Positions 33,342 through 41,836 of a stretch of DNA of 64,000 bases are shown piece by piece. The position numbers and the translations under genes were made by a program. This DNA is from Caproicibacter sp046707225 (GTDB lineage: Bacteria; Bacillota; Clostridia; Oscillospirales; Acutalibacteraceae), in the NCBI RefSeq assembly GCF_046707225.1, contig NZ_JBJKOP010000029.1, positions 62,001-126,000 on the forward strand. The letters are read 5' to 3'. The notes under the pieces were generated by a model that did no database searches, was not told the DNA's origin, and was given only the letters and a program-made list of their open reading frames with translations. The first letter of the stretch is position 1; each line of letters begins with the position of its first letter.

Positions 33342-34346
33342 TTATATTTGATTCTGAAGAAAAAACGGCGTGGAGCAGGGCATGGAAAGGTAAGTCTTCA
33401 GTTCACTGTCGAGTTTCAGCAAAGAGATGGACATACCCGCCATATCCATGGAAGTTGCAAATTCCCCCACATAACTGTTGTAGATGGAAATGCCTTTTTC
33501 AGCCAGCACGTTCGCTACACGGCGGTAAACAATATACAGCTCTTCCTTTGGCGTCGCTCCCAGTCCGTTGACCAGCACGGAAACCTCGTCTCCCTTTGAA
33601 TAGGGCAGATCCGGAAGAATGTGAGACAGAATCTCATCCACGATTTCATCCGCGGTTTTCAGCTTGTCTACTTTGATTCCAGGCTCCCCGTGAATTCCCA
33701 TCCCAAGGTCCATTTCACCGTCTGCAATACTGAAATTCGCTTTTCCCAGCTCCGGGATCGTACAGGGAGTCAAGGCGACCCCCATGCTCCGAACGTGATC
33801 GGAGGCCTTCTGTGCAAGGCGTTCCACTTCGGCAAGCGGAAGCATGGATTCCGCCGCGGCTCCGGCAATTTTGAAAGCATAAAAGATTCCGGCTACGCCA
33901 CGGCGTTTGTTTTCCGAACCCTTGGGGGAAGAAGCCACGTCGTCTCCGGCCACGACCTGGCGAACTTCGATGTTCTCCATCTCCGCCATATCTTTTGCCA
34001 TATCAAAATTCATGATGTCTCCGCCGTAGTTTCCGTAAAGATAGAGGACTCCGGCGCCGCGGTTTACTTCTTTTGTCACGTCGAGAATCTGCATGGAACT
34101 CGGTGACTGAAATACTCCGCCGATGCAGCATCCGTCCAGCAGGCCTTCGCCGACATAACCTAAAAAGAGAGGAAGGTGCCCGGAACCCCCGCCGGTGATG
34201 ATTCCGACTTTCCCTTCTTTGGTTTTGGAAGAGACCAGACATCTTTTGTCTTCGTTAATGAATTTAACCTGTGTGGGATGAGCAAGATAAATACCGTCGA
34301 GCATTTCATCGACATAATCCTGTGGATGGTTCAGAATTCTCTGCAT
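33342..34346 (-). CDS. Dihydroxyacetone kinase K-like subunit (first copy)
   Basis: A 334-residue DhaK-family protein that would bind a hydroxyketone covalently through a histidine. The covalent His in MGIHGEPG and the Asp in NYGGDIMNF are kept. The binding loop reads GGGSGHLP instead of GGGSGHEP, and NYGGD replaces NYTGD. These changes suggest a different substrate, for example a longer ketose (inference). AAGGAGG lies 7 bases before the start. It is transcribed divergently from the DapA-like aldolase gene and shares its regulatory region. Confidence 0.82.
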   Translation of the reverse strand: MQRILNHPQDYVDEMLDGIYLAHPTQVKFINEDKRCLVSSKTKEGKVGIITGGGSGHLPLFLGYVGEGLLDGCCIGGVFQSPSSMQILDVTKEVNRGAGVLYLYGNYGGDIMNFDMAKDMAEMENIEVRQVVAGDDVASSPKGSENKRRGVAGIFYAFKIAGAAAESMLPLAEVERLAQKASDHVRSMGVALTPCTIPELGKANFSIADGEMDLGMGIHGEPGIKVDKLKTADEIVDEILSHILPDLPYSKGDEVSVLVNGLGATPKEELYIVYRRVANVLAEKGISIYNSYVGEFATSMDMAGMSISLLKLDSELKTYLSMPCSTPFFLQNQI

Positions 34347-34414
34347 TTTTAGTCCTCCTTAAGAAATCAACTAAATGTTTAATAAAAATAATTAAAATAT
34401 CAAGTAACGGATAC

Positions 34415-34443
34415 ATCATAGCATTTCAGTCATTCATTGTCAA
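34415..34443 (-). promoter_or_regulatory. Promoter for the dhaK-dhaL-like pair
   Basis: On the minus strand, TTGACA (34438-34443), a 17-base spacer and TATGAT (34415-34420). Near-consensus; it lies 69 bases before the dhaK-like start. The surrounding 300 bases are much richer in A and T than the genes. Confidence 0.75.
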
Positions 34444-34479
34444 TATGGCACATAAATATAAAAATATTATAAAAAAATA

Positions 34480-34508
34480 TTGACATTGATGTTGAATAAT
34501 GCTACATT
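34480..34508 (+). promoter_or_regulatory. Promoter for the DapA-like/TTT transporter operon
   Basis: TTGACA at 34480-34485, a 17-base spacer and TACATT at 34503-34508. It faces away from the minus-strand promoter at 34415-34443. The transcript would carry a leader of about 145 bases, AT-rich, with no structure I can recognise. Confidence 0.65.
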
Positions 34509-34513
34509 AATGT
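34483..34513. promoter_or_regulatory. Paired palindromic operator candidates
   Basis: ACATTGATGT (34483-34492) and the perfect palindrome ACATTAATGT (34504-34513) have centres 21 bp apart, about two DNA turns, and cover the -35 and -10 of the plus-strand promoter. The placement fits a repressor, with the LacI protein at 38838 as the obvious candidate. Confidence 0.45.
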
Positions 34514-34658
34514 TGCTGCAATTCGTAAAATTTATTAAAATGTCAATTATGGTTAGAAGAATTAAAACAACTACCATAAAAAACAAGCAGAACAAAAACA
34601 GAATGTTTAATAAACAAACAACGAGTTTTAAATTACTTTTAGAACGGAGGAAAAAGGG

Positions 34659-35543
34659 TTGAAAAAATTGTACGGCGTGATCACCGCGATGACGACACCT
34701 TTCGATGGCAAAGATCAGGTTGACGTCAACGCTCTGGAAAAGCAGACCGAATTTCTGATTCAGAAAGGGATCAACTGCCTTTATCCGACAGGTACGACGG
34801 GCGAGATGTACCTGATGTCCCCGGAGGAAAGGGAGCTTGTTGCCCAAACCGTCGTGAAGAAAGCGGACGGAAGAGTGCCTGTTTACATTCATGCAGGCGC
34901 CATGACGTTAAAAGAAACCGTTCGGCTGGCGGAACATGCCTGTAAAATCGGCGCCGATGGGGTCGGCATTGTGACTCCCAGCTATTTTGGCGTTAACGAT
35001 AAGGCAATGGTGTTGTACTACGAGGAAATTGCGAAAGGTCTTCCGACAGATTTTCCAATTTATCTGTATTCTATTCCTCAATGCGCGGCCAATGATTTGA
35101 AACCGCGTGTTGTGCAGGAAATAGCTGACAGATGCAAAAATGTTGTAGGAATCAAATACAGTTATCCCGATATGCTTCGCGTGAAGGACTATTTATTGAT
35201 TAACGACGGAAAATTTTCCGTGTTGTTTGGCACGGACAGGCTCTTTCTCGCAGCGCTTGCCATGGGTGTGGAGGGGACCGTGTCCGGCTGCTCCGGACCG
35301 ATGCCGGAACACTTCGTCAGCGTTTATAAGGCCTTTTGCAAAGGTGACTATGAAACAGCACTGAAAGAGCAGAAAATCGCAAACGAAATCTGCGAAATCA
35401 TACGTTCCGGTGCGGATATGGCCTTCTTTAAAACTGTTTTGGATTACAGGGGACTGGACGGCGGACACATGCGGAAACCGCTGATCGATCTGAGCGAGGA
35501 AGAGAAGGCAGAGCTGATCAAACAGATTCAAAGATACCTGTGA
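34659..35543 (+). CDS. DapA-family (class I) aldolase or dehydratase
   Basis: A 294-residue TIM-barrel lyase of the dihydrodipicolinate synthase / N-acetylneuraminate lyase superfamily. It has the pyruvate-binding GTTGE, the catalytic Tyr in YLYSIPQ and the Schiff-base Lys in GIKYSYPD. The YSIP and KYS variants differ from true DapA (usually YNxP and KE/KD), so lysine biosynthesis is unlikely. The transporter and KDPG-type aldolase in the same locus suggest cleavage of a 2-keto-3-deoxy sugar acid. The start is TTG 34659 after CGGAGG. Confidence 0.85.
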   Translation: MKKLYGVITAMTTPFDGKDQVDVNALEKQTEFLIQKGINCLYPTGTTGEMYLMSPEERELVAQTVVKKADGRVPVYIHAGAMTLKETVRLAEHACKIGADGVGIVTPSYFGVNDKAMVLYYEEIAKGLPTDFPIYLYSIPQCAANDLKPRVVQEIADRCKNVVGIKYSYPDMLRVKDYLLINDGKFSVLFGTDRLFLAALAMGVEGTVSGCSGPMPEHFVSVYKAFCKGDYETALKEQKIANEICEIIRSGADMAFFKTVLDYRGLDGGHMRKPLIDLSEEEKAELIKQIQRYL

Positions 35544-35643
35544 ACAACAGCGGCTTCCGTTTGGACGTTGCCCATTACGATTTAGGTATTGTCGGCATTT
35601 ATGGGAAATGCTGTCGATATAAAGACGATTAGGAGGAGCTCGT

Positions 35644-36660
35644 ATGAAAAACTTAAAAAAAATACTCAGCGCAACCCTGACCCTGGCCATGACTGCCGCC
35701 TTATTTACAGGCTGCAGCGGTACGGGATCTGCTTCCAGCTCGGCGTCATCTGCCGCGGCCTCGAAAGCGACCGACTTTCCGACCAAACAAATTTCTCTGA
35801 TTGTACCTTATTCCGCAGGCGGGGCGTCAGATACAGTGGCCCGCATCTATGCTTCCCAGCTTCAACAGGTGCTTGGCAAACCGGTTATTGTCACCAATAA
35901 GACAGGCGCTTCCGGAGCCGTGGGTCTGGAGTATGTAAAAAACAGCAAGGCGGACGGATATACAATCGCCTACATGCCGGTTGAATCCACAATGTTAAAG
36001 GCCCTTGGCTTTACAACGCTTTCCACCGACGATTTCAAATTTGTCGCAAGAGCGATGACGATTCCGGCGGCCATTACGGTTCGAAGCGATTCCAAATGGA
36101 AAACACTCCAGGATTTTGTCGATTATGCGAAGGCTCATCCCGGTGAAATAAAGGTTGGAAACTCCGGGACCGGATCGATCTGGCAGATCGCCGCAGCCAG
36201 CATTGAACAGAAAACCGGCTGCAAGTTCACCCATGTTCCGTTTGACGGAGCGGCTCCTGCCGTGGCTGCACTCCTCGGCAAAAATATCGATGCGACGGCT
36301 GTCAGCCCGTCGGAGGTTCAGTCAAGCGTTGATTCCGGCGAATTGAAGATTCTTGCCGTCATCGGCGACGAACGTTCCTCGATTTATCCGGATATCAAAA
36401 CGGCAAAAGAGCAGGGCATTGACGTCAGTGTTCAGGGCTGGGGCGGATTTGCGGTTCCAAAGGATACGCCGCAGGAAATTGTAGATGTTCTGGAAAAAGC
36501 GTCCAAGACGGCAATCAATTCCGACGACGTGAAAAAGCTTCTGTCACAGAAGGGTTATAACTTCGCATACATGAACGGTTCCGACATGGATACCGAGGCG
36601 AAGAAAGAACTGGCCGATTATTCAGCCCTGATCCCGCAGCTTGGAATTGTAAAGCAGTAA
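35644..36660 (+). CDS. tctC: Tripartite tricarboxylate transporter substrate-binding lipoprotein
   Basis: A 338-residue extracellular solute-binding protein of the TctC/Bug family. It has a lipoprotein signal ending in the lipobox LFTGC (Cys near residue 24), a Ser/Ala linker, then the family opening FPTKQISLIVPYSAGGASDTVAR and the GNSGTGS and HVPFDGAAPAVAALLG segments. Proteins of this family bind carboxylates (citrate, aldarates, dicarboxylates and others). It is 100 bases after the aldolase gene, and GGAGGAG precedes its ATG. The membrane subunits follow. Confidence 0.93.
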   Translation: MKNLKKILSATLTLAMTAALFTGCSGTGSASSSASSAAASKATDFPTKQISLIVPYSAGGASDTVARIYASQLQQVLGKPVIVTNKTGASGAVGLEYVKNSKADGYTIAYMPVESTMLKALGFTTLSTDDFKFVARAMTIPAAITVRSDSKWKTLQDFVDYAKAHPGEIKVGNSGTGSIWQIAAASIEQKTGCKFTHVPFDGAAPAVAALLGKNIDATAVSPSEVQSSVDSGELKILAVIGDERSSIYPDIKTAKEQGIDVSVQGWGGFAVPKDTPQEIVDVLEKASKTAINSDDVKKLLSQKGYNFAYMNGSDMDTEAKKELADYSALIPQLGIVKQ

Positions 36661-36735
36661 TACCATTTCGTCGGGTGGAAGGGGTCTTCCACCCGGCAAA
36701 AGATTTTTGCAATGCCTTTGAAACGGGGGATTCTT

Positions 36736-37188
36736 ATGTATAAAGGTGATACGATTCCAGGCTTGCTTGTTTGCGGGGTGGGCGTCTGGTTTCTTGTTCC
36801 GGGAATCGGTCTTGGCATGTCGTCTTCTACGATCAGCGGCGTGCCGGGAGCGGGATTCTTTCCGGTCATTGTTTCGTCAGCCGTAATTTTGTTCGGCCTG
36901 GCTCTTTTTGTGAAAGGATTAAAAGATAACGGCAAATTCGCTTATTTTGAGATGGACGAGGAGCAGAAAGCAAACATTCGCCCTTTGCTGTTGACTGTTT
37001 GTGCAATTCTGGCTTTCTTTATCCTGTGGAAACTGATCCATTTTGTAGTTGCTGCGCTGGCTTTTTGTTTGTTTGTCAACTGGATCTACCACAGAAGCTG
37101 GAAGTATAATCTGTTGTTTTCCATTATTTTCGTGGCCTTGATTTATGGTATTTTTAATTTGGGGCTGAAAGTTCAATTTGCCATTTAA
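36736..37188 (+). CDS. tctB: Tripartite tricarboxylate transporter small membrane subunit (TctB)
   Basis: A 150-residue membrane protein with four predicted helices (about residues 8-25, 38-58, 85-105 and 110-148, the last region forming two). Sequence conservation in TctB is low; assignment rests on topology, the GIGLGMSSSTISGVPGAGFFP opening typical of the family and the position between tctC and tctA. GGGGGA at 36725-36730 supports ATG 36736 over the upstream in-frame ATG 36712. Confidence 0.85.
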   Translation: MYKGDTIPGLLVCGVGVWFLVPGIGLGMSSSTISGVPGAGFFPVIVSSAVILFGLALFVKGLKDNGKFAYFEMDEEQKANIRPLLLTVCAILAFFILWKLIHFVVAALAFCLFVNWIYHRSWKYNLLFSIIFVALIYGIFNLGLKVQFAI

Positions 37189-37200
37189 GGGGTGCTCTTT

Positions 37201-38709
37201 ATGACGGAATGGGTTCAAGGCTTTTTACAATTAATGCAGCCGATGGTGCTGCTGTCTCTGCTGATTGGCGTAATAGCCGGTGCCGTCATCGGCGCCCTGC
37301 CAGGTCTTTCGGCTACCATGGGAATTGCTATTCTGACGCCGATCACTTTCTGGATGCCTGCCGACCAGGGCTTTGCAATGCTGATCGGACTTTGGAATTC
37401 CGCAATCTTTGCCGGCGGGATCTCCGCAATTTTGATTAATACGCCGGGAACGCCGGCTTCCATCGCGAGCACGTTCGACGGCTATGCGCTGTACAAGCAG
37501 GGCAAGGGCGGGCTTGCGCTTGGAATCAATGTAATTTATTCCTCTATTGCGGGAATCATCAGTACGGTCGCATTGATTTTTTTCTCGTTTCCCCTTGCAA
37601 AGTTTGCCGTCGGATTCGGTCCGACCGAATATTTCGCCCTCGCTTTGTTCGGCATCTCCATGATGATTACAGTTTCCGGAACTTCTGTTTTGAAAGGGGT
37701 CACGGTCGGTTTTCTCGGCCTTCTGCTTTCCACAGTCGGTCTGGACCCGATCCTGTCCGTCAAGCGCTACACAATGGGTTCCACCGATTTGCTCGCCGGT
37801 ATTTCCTTTTTGCCTGTCATGATCGGTATGTTTGGAATCGGAGAGGTCCTGTCTCAGATTTTTGAATATAAACAGTCTCAGCAGGACAGGGAGGCTAGAG
37901 AAAAAGCAGCCAATCTGGAGCTGGGACGTGTGCTGCCAAATAAATCGGAGGCAAAGGCGCTTGCCGCGCCGACCTTTTTCGCATCTCTCGTCGCAACGGT
38001 CGTTGGGGCAATCCCGGCGGCGGGCGGAGACATCGCCTCTATTATCTGCTGGGGACAGGCCAGAAAAATGTCCAAGCATCCGGAAGAATACGGAAACGGT
38101 TCCATGGAGGGACTGGCCGTCAGCTGTGCCGCGAACAACGGGGTAATCGGCGGCGCCCTGACAACCATGCTTACGCTGGGGATTCCCGGCGACTCTGTCA
38201 GCGCGATTCTGATCGGTTCGCTTACCATGTACGGAATGCAGCCGGGACCCAAGATGTTTACGGACAATAAGCCGTTTGTCATCAACATCATGCTGCTGAT
38301 GATCATGGCCAACATCCTGATGATGATATTTGGACTTTTAACCGCGAAAGCATCTGCAAAGGTTCTGAATGTAAAACCACAAACGGTTTGGGTTGCGGTC
38401 TGTGTTCTGTGTATTGTCGGTTCCTTTGCGCTGAACAACAGCATTTTTGACGTGATCGTCATGTCCCTTGCCGGCCTTCTCGGATTTGCTTTTAAACGCG
38501 GCGGATTTCCGGTCGGACCGTTTATTCTCGGACTCTTGTTGGGCGGTATGCTGGAGTCCAATTTGAGAAGAGCTCTGGTTTTGTCCAACGGAAGCTATGC
38601 GATATTTGTTACCAGACCCGTTACGCTGGTTTTGCTTCTGTTGATTGCCACGGTGTTTTTGTACCCGATCGTCAAGTCAATGGTGCAGCGGAAGAGAGAA
38701 ACAACTTAA
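37201..38709 (+). CDS. tctA: Tripartite tricarboxylate transporter large membrane subunit (TctA)
   Basis: A 502-residue polytopic secondary transporter subunit with about 12 hydrophobic segments. Diagnostic motifs are GALPGLSATMGIAIL, INTPGTPASIASTFDGY and, in the second half, GIPGDSVSAILIGSLTMYGMQPGP. It uses ion gradients to move the carboxylate handed over by TctC. ATG 37201 follows AAGGGGTG. The three subunits are consecutive, and the operon appears to end here, 128 bases before the regulator gene. Confidence 0.95.
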   Translation: MTEWVQGFLQLMQPMVLLSLLIGVIAGAVIGALPGLSATMGIAILTPITFWMPADQGFAMLIGLWNSAIFAGGISAILINTPGTPASIASTFDGYALYKQGKGGLALGINVIYSSIAGIISTVALIFFSFPLAKFAVGFGPTEYFALALFGISMMITVSGTSVLKGVTVGFLGLLLSTVGLDPILSVKRYTMGSTDLLAGISFLPVMIGMFGIGEVLSQIFEYKQSQQDREAREKAANLELGRVLPNKSEAKALAAPTFFASLVATVVGAIPAAGGDIASIICWGQARKMSKHPEEYGNGSMEGLAVSCAANNGVIGGALTTMLTLGIPGDSVSAILIGSLTMYGMQPGPKMFTDNKPFVINIMLLMIMANILMMIFGLLTAKASAKVLNVKPQTVWVAVCVLCIVGSFALNNSIFDVIVMSLAGLLGFAFKRGGFPVGPFILGLLLGGMLESNLRRALVLSNGSYAIFVTRPVTLVLLLLIATVFLYPIVKSMVQRKRETT

Positions 38710-38768
38710 TTCATAAGATTTCCGGGAGCGGAAAGTCGAAAAAGTTTATCGATGCGGCTCCACGTATA

Positions 38769-38797
38769 TGGAAATGTTTCTTTTGTTGCTTTATAAT
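38769..38797 (+). promoter_or_regulatory. Promoter for the lacI-type regulator operon
   Basis: TGGAAA at 38769-38774, a 17-base spacer and a perfect TATAAT at 38792-38797, 40 bases before the regulator start. Confidence 0.6.
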
Positions 38798-38837
38798 GAA
38801 GAACGGTGAATAGAAACGAATACCGAAGGGGCTGCTC

Positions 38838-39881
38838 ATGATGACAATTCGAGAAATAGCGGAACTGGCGGGCGTATCTCCCGCCACGGTTTCCCTGGTA
38901 CTGAATGACAAAGACGGTGTCAGCGTTGAAACGAGACAGAGAGTAAGGGCGTTCCTGGAGGAATCCGGATACCATCAGAAAAGGTCATACAACCGCACGG
39001 ACCGGAAAAATATTCGGTTTATCAAATACAAGGACAAAGGTCTTCTGGTTGAACATAACGGCGAATTTATCACCCGCGTGATTGACGGAATTGAGGATGG
39101 AGCGCGTTCCGCTGGCATTAATTTAAAAATAACCAATGTGACTTCCGACAATCTGGAACAGATGTTTGAAGAAATCAACGCGGAACAGGATGACGGGATT
39201 ATCTTTCTTGGCACGGAATACCGCGCAGAGGATTTCGATTTTCTTAAAAAATTGACGGCCCCTGTTGTGGTGGTTGACAATGAAATGAGAAACCAGAGCT
39301 TTGACGCGGTTGTCATGAATAACGAAAATGCGGTGTTCTCGGCGGTTTCCTACTTGAAATCTCTCGGGCACACCCGAATTGGGCATATCCGGAGCGAATA
39401 CGTTACGGACAATTTTCATGCCCGCGAAGTGGGCTTCCTGCGCGCCATGCAGGAAGAAAATCTTCCGGTCAATTCCGCGGATACGTATTATGTTCAGCCG
39501 GATCTGGATACTTCCTATGAAATGCTGCTGAAATACGCGGAAGACAGAAGGGATTTTCCAACAGCTTTTTTTGCCGATAACGACATTCTGGCGGTTGGCG
39601 CGCTCAGGGCGTTCCGGCAGGCGGGCAAACGGGTTCCGGATGATATTTCCGTCATTGGAATGGATGATCTGATGCTTGCCAGCATTTCGGAACCGCTCCT
39701 GACAACGCTGAAAATTCATAAGAAGACCATGGGCAAAATGGCGGTGTCACGCCTGATGGACAAAATATTTGAAGGAGATCAGACCATATTGAAGATTTTG
39801 GTGGATGCGGAACTGGTGGTTCGAGATTCCACCGGCCCTCATGTGGGAAAATCGACAGAACAGTCGGATGTGAAGTTATGA
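38838..39881 (+). CDS. LacI family transcriptional regulator
   Basis: A 347-residue repressor-type regulator. The N-terminal helix-turn-helix reads TIREIAELAGVSPATVSLVLN, followed by the hinge and a periplasmic-binding-protein-like sensor domain (about 60-335), with FFADNDILAVGALRAF and the DDLMLASISEPLLTTL segment. It probably senses the imported sugar acid or an intermediate and controls the surrounding genes. The unrelated spacing between hinge and sensor (FIKYKDKGLLVEHNGEF) is unusual but not disruptive. It overlaps the kinase gene by 4 bases. Confidence 0.92.
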   Translation: MMTIREIAELAGVSPATVSLVLNDKDGVSVETRQRVRAFLEESGYHQKRSYNRTDRKNIRFIKYKDKGLLVEHNGEFITRVIDGIEDGARSAGINLKITNVTSDNLEQMFEEINAEQDDGIIFLGTEYRAEDFDFLKKLTAPVVVVDNEMRNQSFDAVVMNNENAVFSAVSYLKSLGHTRIGHIRSEYVTDNFHAREVGFLRAMQEENLPVNSADTYYVQPDLDTSYEMLLKYAEDRRDFPTAFFADNDILAVGALRAFRQAGKRVPDDISVIGMDDLMLASISEPLLTTLKIHKKTMGKMAVSRLMDKIFEGDQTILKILVDAELVVRDSTGPHVGKSTEQSDVKL

Positions 39882-40786
39882 AAATTCTGGATTTTGGTTC
39901 ATTAAATCTTGACTATGTATTTCAAGTGGATTCTATTGTATTGCCGGGGCAGACCATTCTCTCCAATCGGATGACGCTTTCTACCGGCGGAAAAGGGTTT
40001 AATCAGGCTGTCGCTGCGGCAAGAGCCGGAGCGGCTGTTTTTTTCGCCGGTGCACTGGCTTTAAAAGACCTACCTGTTTTTCAGAAGACATTGGATGAAT
40101 GCGGCGCGGATTGGTCGCTGCTCGACACCGGGCATGAGTTTACCGGCAGTGCGATGATTCAGGTTGACCGCGACGGTCAGAACTGCATTGTTCTTTACGG
40201 CGGAGCTAACCAGGAAATCACCCGTGATTTTATCTGTAAGGTTCTTTCCGGATTTGAAAACGGAGATGTACTTCTCCTTCAAAATGAAATTTCAGAGCTT
40301 CCGTTTTTAATGAAACAGGCGTCGGAACGTGGGATGAGAATTTTTCTGAATCCGTCCCCCATCAGCCGGCAGCTTTTCGAGTGCCCCATGGAGGCGGTCG
40401 ATACGCTCTTACTAAATGAAATCGAAGGACTGCAAATCAGCGGGGCAAAACAGCTGGATGAAATTCCGGACCTTCTGCTGAAAAAATATCCTGAGGTAAA
40501 AATAGTACTTACGCTTGGAAAACAGGGCGTTGTCTACGCCGACAAAAACAGAAGATTAAGTCATGGCATTTACGATATGCCGATCGAAGACACCACGGCG
40601 GCGGGCGACACCTTTACCGGCTTTTATTTAGCCGATATTTTGAAAAACAACGACGCGGCTCATGCGCTTCGCATCGCTTCCGCCGCGTCCTCTCTGGCGG
40701 TCAGCCGGCGCGGCGCGGCCGTTTCCATTCCTTCGGGAAAAGAGGTCGAAGCTTTTTTAAGAGAATTGGAGAAGACGAAGTCCTAA
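39878..40786 (+). CDS. PfkB/ribokinase family sugar kinase
   Basis: A 302-residue carbohydrate kinase. The N-terminal signature STGGKGFNQAVAAARAGA and the C-terminal DTTAAGDTFTGFYLA (catalytic Asp and anion hole) are both present. The GGKGxNQA form is typical of ribokinases; 2-keto-3-deoxygluconate kinases of the same superfamily are an alternative because a KDPG-type aldolase follows. The start overlaps the regulator stop (ATGA), so the two are cotranslated. The substrate cannot be told from sequence. Confidence 0.88.
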   Translation: MKILDFGSLNLDYVFQVDSIVLPGQTILSNRMTLSTGGKGFNQAVAAARAGAAVFFAGALALKDLPVFQKTLDECGADWSLLDTGHEFTGSAMIQVDRDGQNCIVLYGGANQEITRDFICKVLSGFENGDVLLLQNEISELPFLMKQASERGMRIFLNPSPISRQLFECPMEAVDTLLLNEIEGLQISGAKQLDEIPDLLLKKYPEVKIVLTLGKQGVVYADKNRRLSHGIYDMPIEDTTAAGDTFTGFYLADILKNNDAAHALRIASAASSLAVSRRGAAVSIPSGKEVEAFLRELEKTKS

Positions 40787-40810
40787 TCTAAAAGAAGGGG
40801 TTGTGATTTT

Positions 40811-41779
40811 ATGAATTCGGTACTGGATTTAATTGAAAGCTACGGGATGATCCCTGTCCTGAATCTCAAAAGGGAGGAAGACGCGCTGCCGCTTGCGAAA
40901 GCGCTTCAGAAAGGCGGCCTGCCGCTGATGGAGGTAATGTTCCGCACGGAAGCCGCCGCCGCGTGTATTCGGAAAATCGCGGCCGCGATGCCGGATTTCT
41001 GTATCGGGGCCGGTACGGTGCTGACGGTGGAACAGGCAGAAAAAGCGAAGGAGTGCGGAGCAAAATTCATTGTATCCCCGGATTTCAGCAAAGAAGTGAT
41101 CCGGTATTGCCAAAAAGAGAATCTGCCGGTGGTGCCGGGCTGCATTACGCCGTCGGAGGTTCATCGGGCCGTTTCCATGGGACTGACGGTTCTCAAATTC
41201 TTCCCCGCCATCCAGATGGGCGGACTCAAAACCATGCAGCTTTTCTCAGGCCCGTATCCGCAGGTCAAATTTGTCCCAACCGGCGATCTGACCAGAAAAG
41301 AAATGAACGAGTACCTTTCTTTTTCGAAGGTTGCGGCTGCCGGCGGGGATTTTATGCTTAGCTACGACGATATAGAAAACCGCAGATTTGACCGGATTGA
41401 ACAGAGCGTCCGCGAGACGATCCTGGAACATCTTGACTTTCATATCGCGCATGTGGGAATCAACTGCGCCTCCTCCGGCGAGGCAAAGGAGCTCGGGGAA
41501 GCCCTGTCGGCCGCGCTGTTTCAGAATATGACGGAATATGAAAAAAGTTATTTTTCCGGCAGCCTGTTCGAACTGATGAAAGCGCCGTTTTACAATCAAG
41601 GCGGGCACGTTGCAATCGGTACCCGCGATGCGGAACGCGCATACGCTTTTCTAAAGACTTCCGGTATCCGGTTTCACGAAGAAACGCTGACCCGCGACGA
41701 AAACGGACGGGTAAAAGCGGTATATCTGGAGCCTGATTTCGGCGGTTTTGCGCTTCACCTTCTGCAGCACGAAAAATAG
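40811..41779 (+). CDS. KDPG/KHG aldolase fused to a VOC (glyoxalase-like) domain
   Basis: A 322-residue protein with two domains. Residues 1-205 are a class I 2-keto-3-deoxy-6-phosphogluconate / 4-hydroxy-2-oxoglutarate aldolase: catalytic Glu in LMEVMFRTE, GAGTVLT, PGCITPSE, and Schiff-base Lys in LKFFPAIQMGG. Residues 208-322 look like a VOC-fold module: DFHIAHVGINCASSGEAKELGEAL, then GGHVAIGTRDAERAYAFL and a final LEPDFGGFALHLLQ. The extra domain could bind metal or act on the product. It follows the kinase after 24 bases. Confidence 0.85.
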   Translation: MNSVLDLIESYGMIPVLNLKREEDALPLAKALQKGGLPLMEVMFRTEAAAACIRKIAAAMPDFCIGAGTVLTVEQAEKAKECGAKFIVSPDFSKEVIRYCQKENLPVVPGCITPSEVHRAVSMGLTVLKFFPAIQMGGLKTMQLFSGPYPQVKFVPTGDLTRKEMNEYLSFSKVAAAGGDFMLSYDDIENRRFDRIEQSVRETILEHLDFHIAHVGINCASSGEAKELGEALSAALFQNMTEYEKSYFSGSLFELMKAPFYNQGGHVAIGTRDAERAYAFLKTSGIRFHEETLTRDENGRVKAVYLEPDFGGFALHLLQHEK

Positions 41780-41801
41780 AAGCCTGCCTGTCAGAAAAAT
41801 G

Positions 41802-41830
41802 TTGCGCGGTTCGCCGGAATGTGATATGAT
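41802..41830 (+). promoter_or_regulatory. Promoter for rplS
   Basis: TTGCGC at 41802-41807, a 17-base spacer and TATGAT at 41825-41830 with an upstream TG (extended -10). It gives a leader of about 115 bases before rplS. Confidence 0.65.
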
Positions 41831-41836
41831 AGAGAA

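Noticed and set aside
34516..34658. Possible small ORF in the AT-rich leader before the DapA-like gene
   Set aside because: The 60-codon frame here is Lys/Asn-rich from AT content only, with no ribosome binding site before its start.
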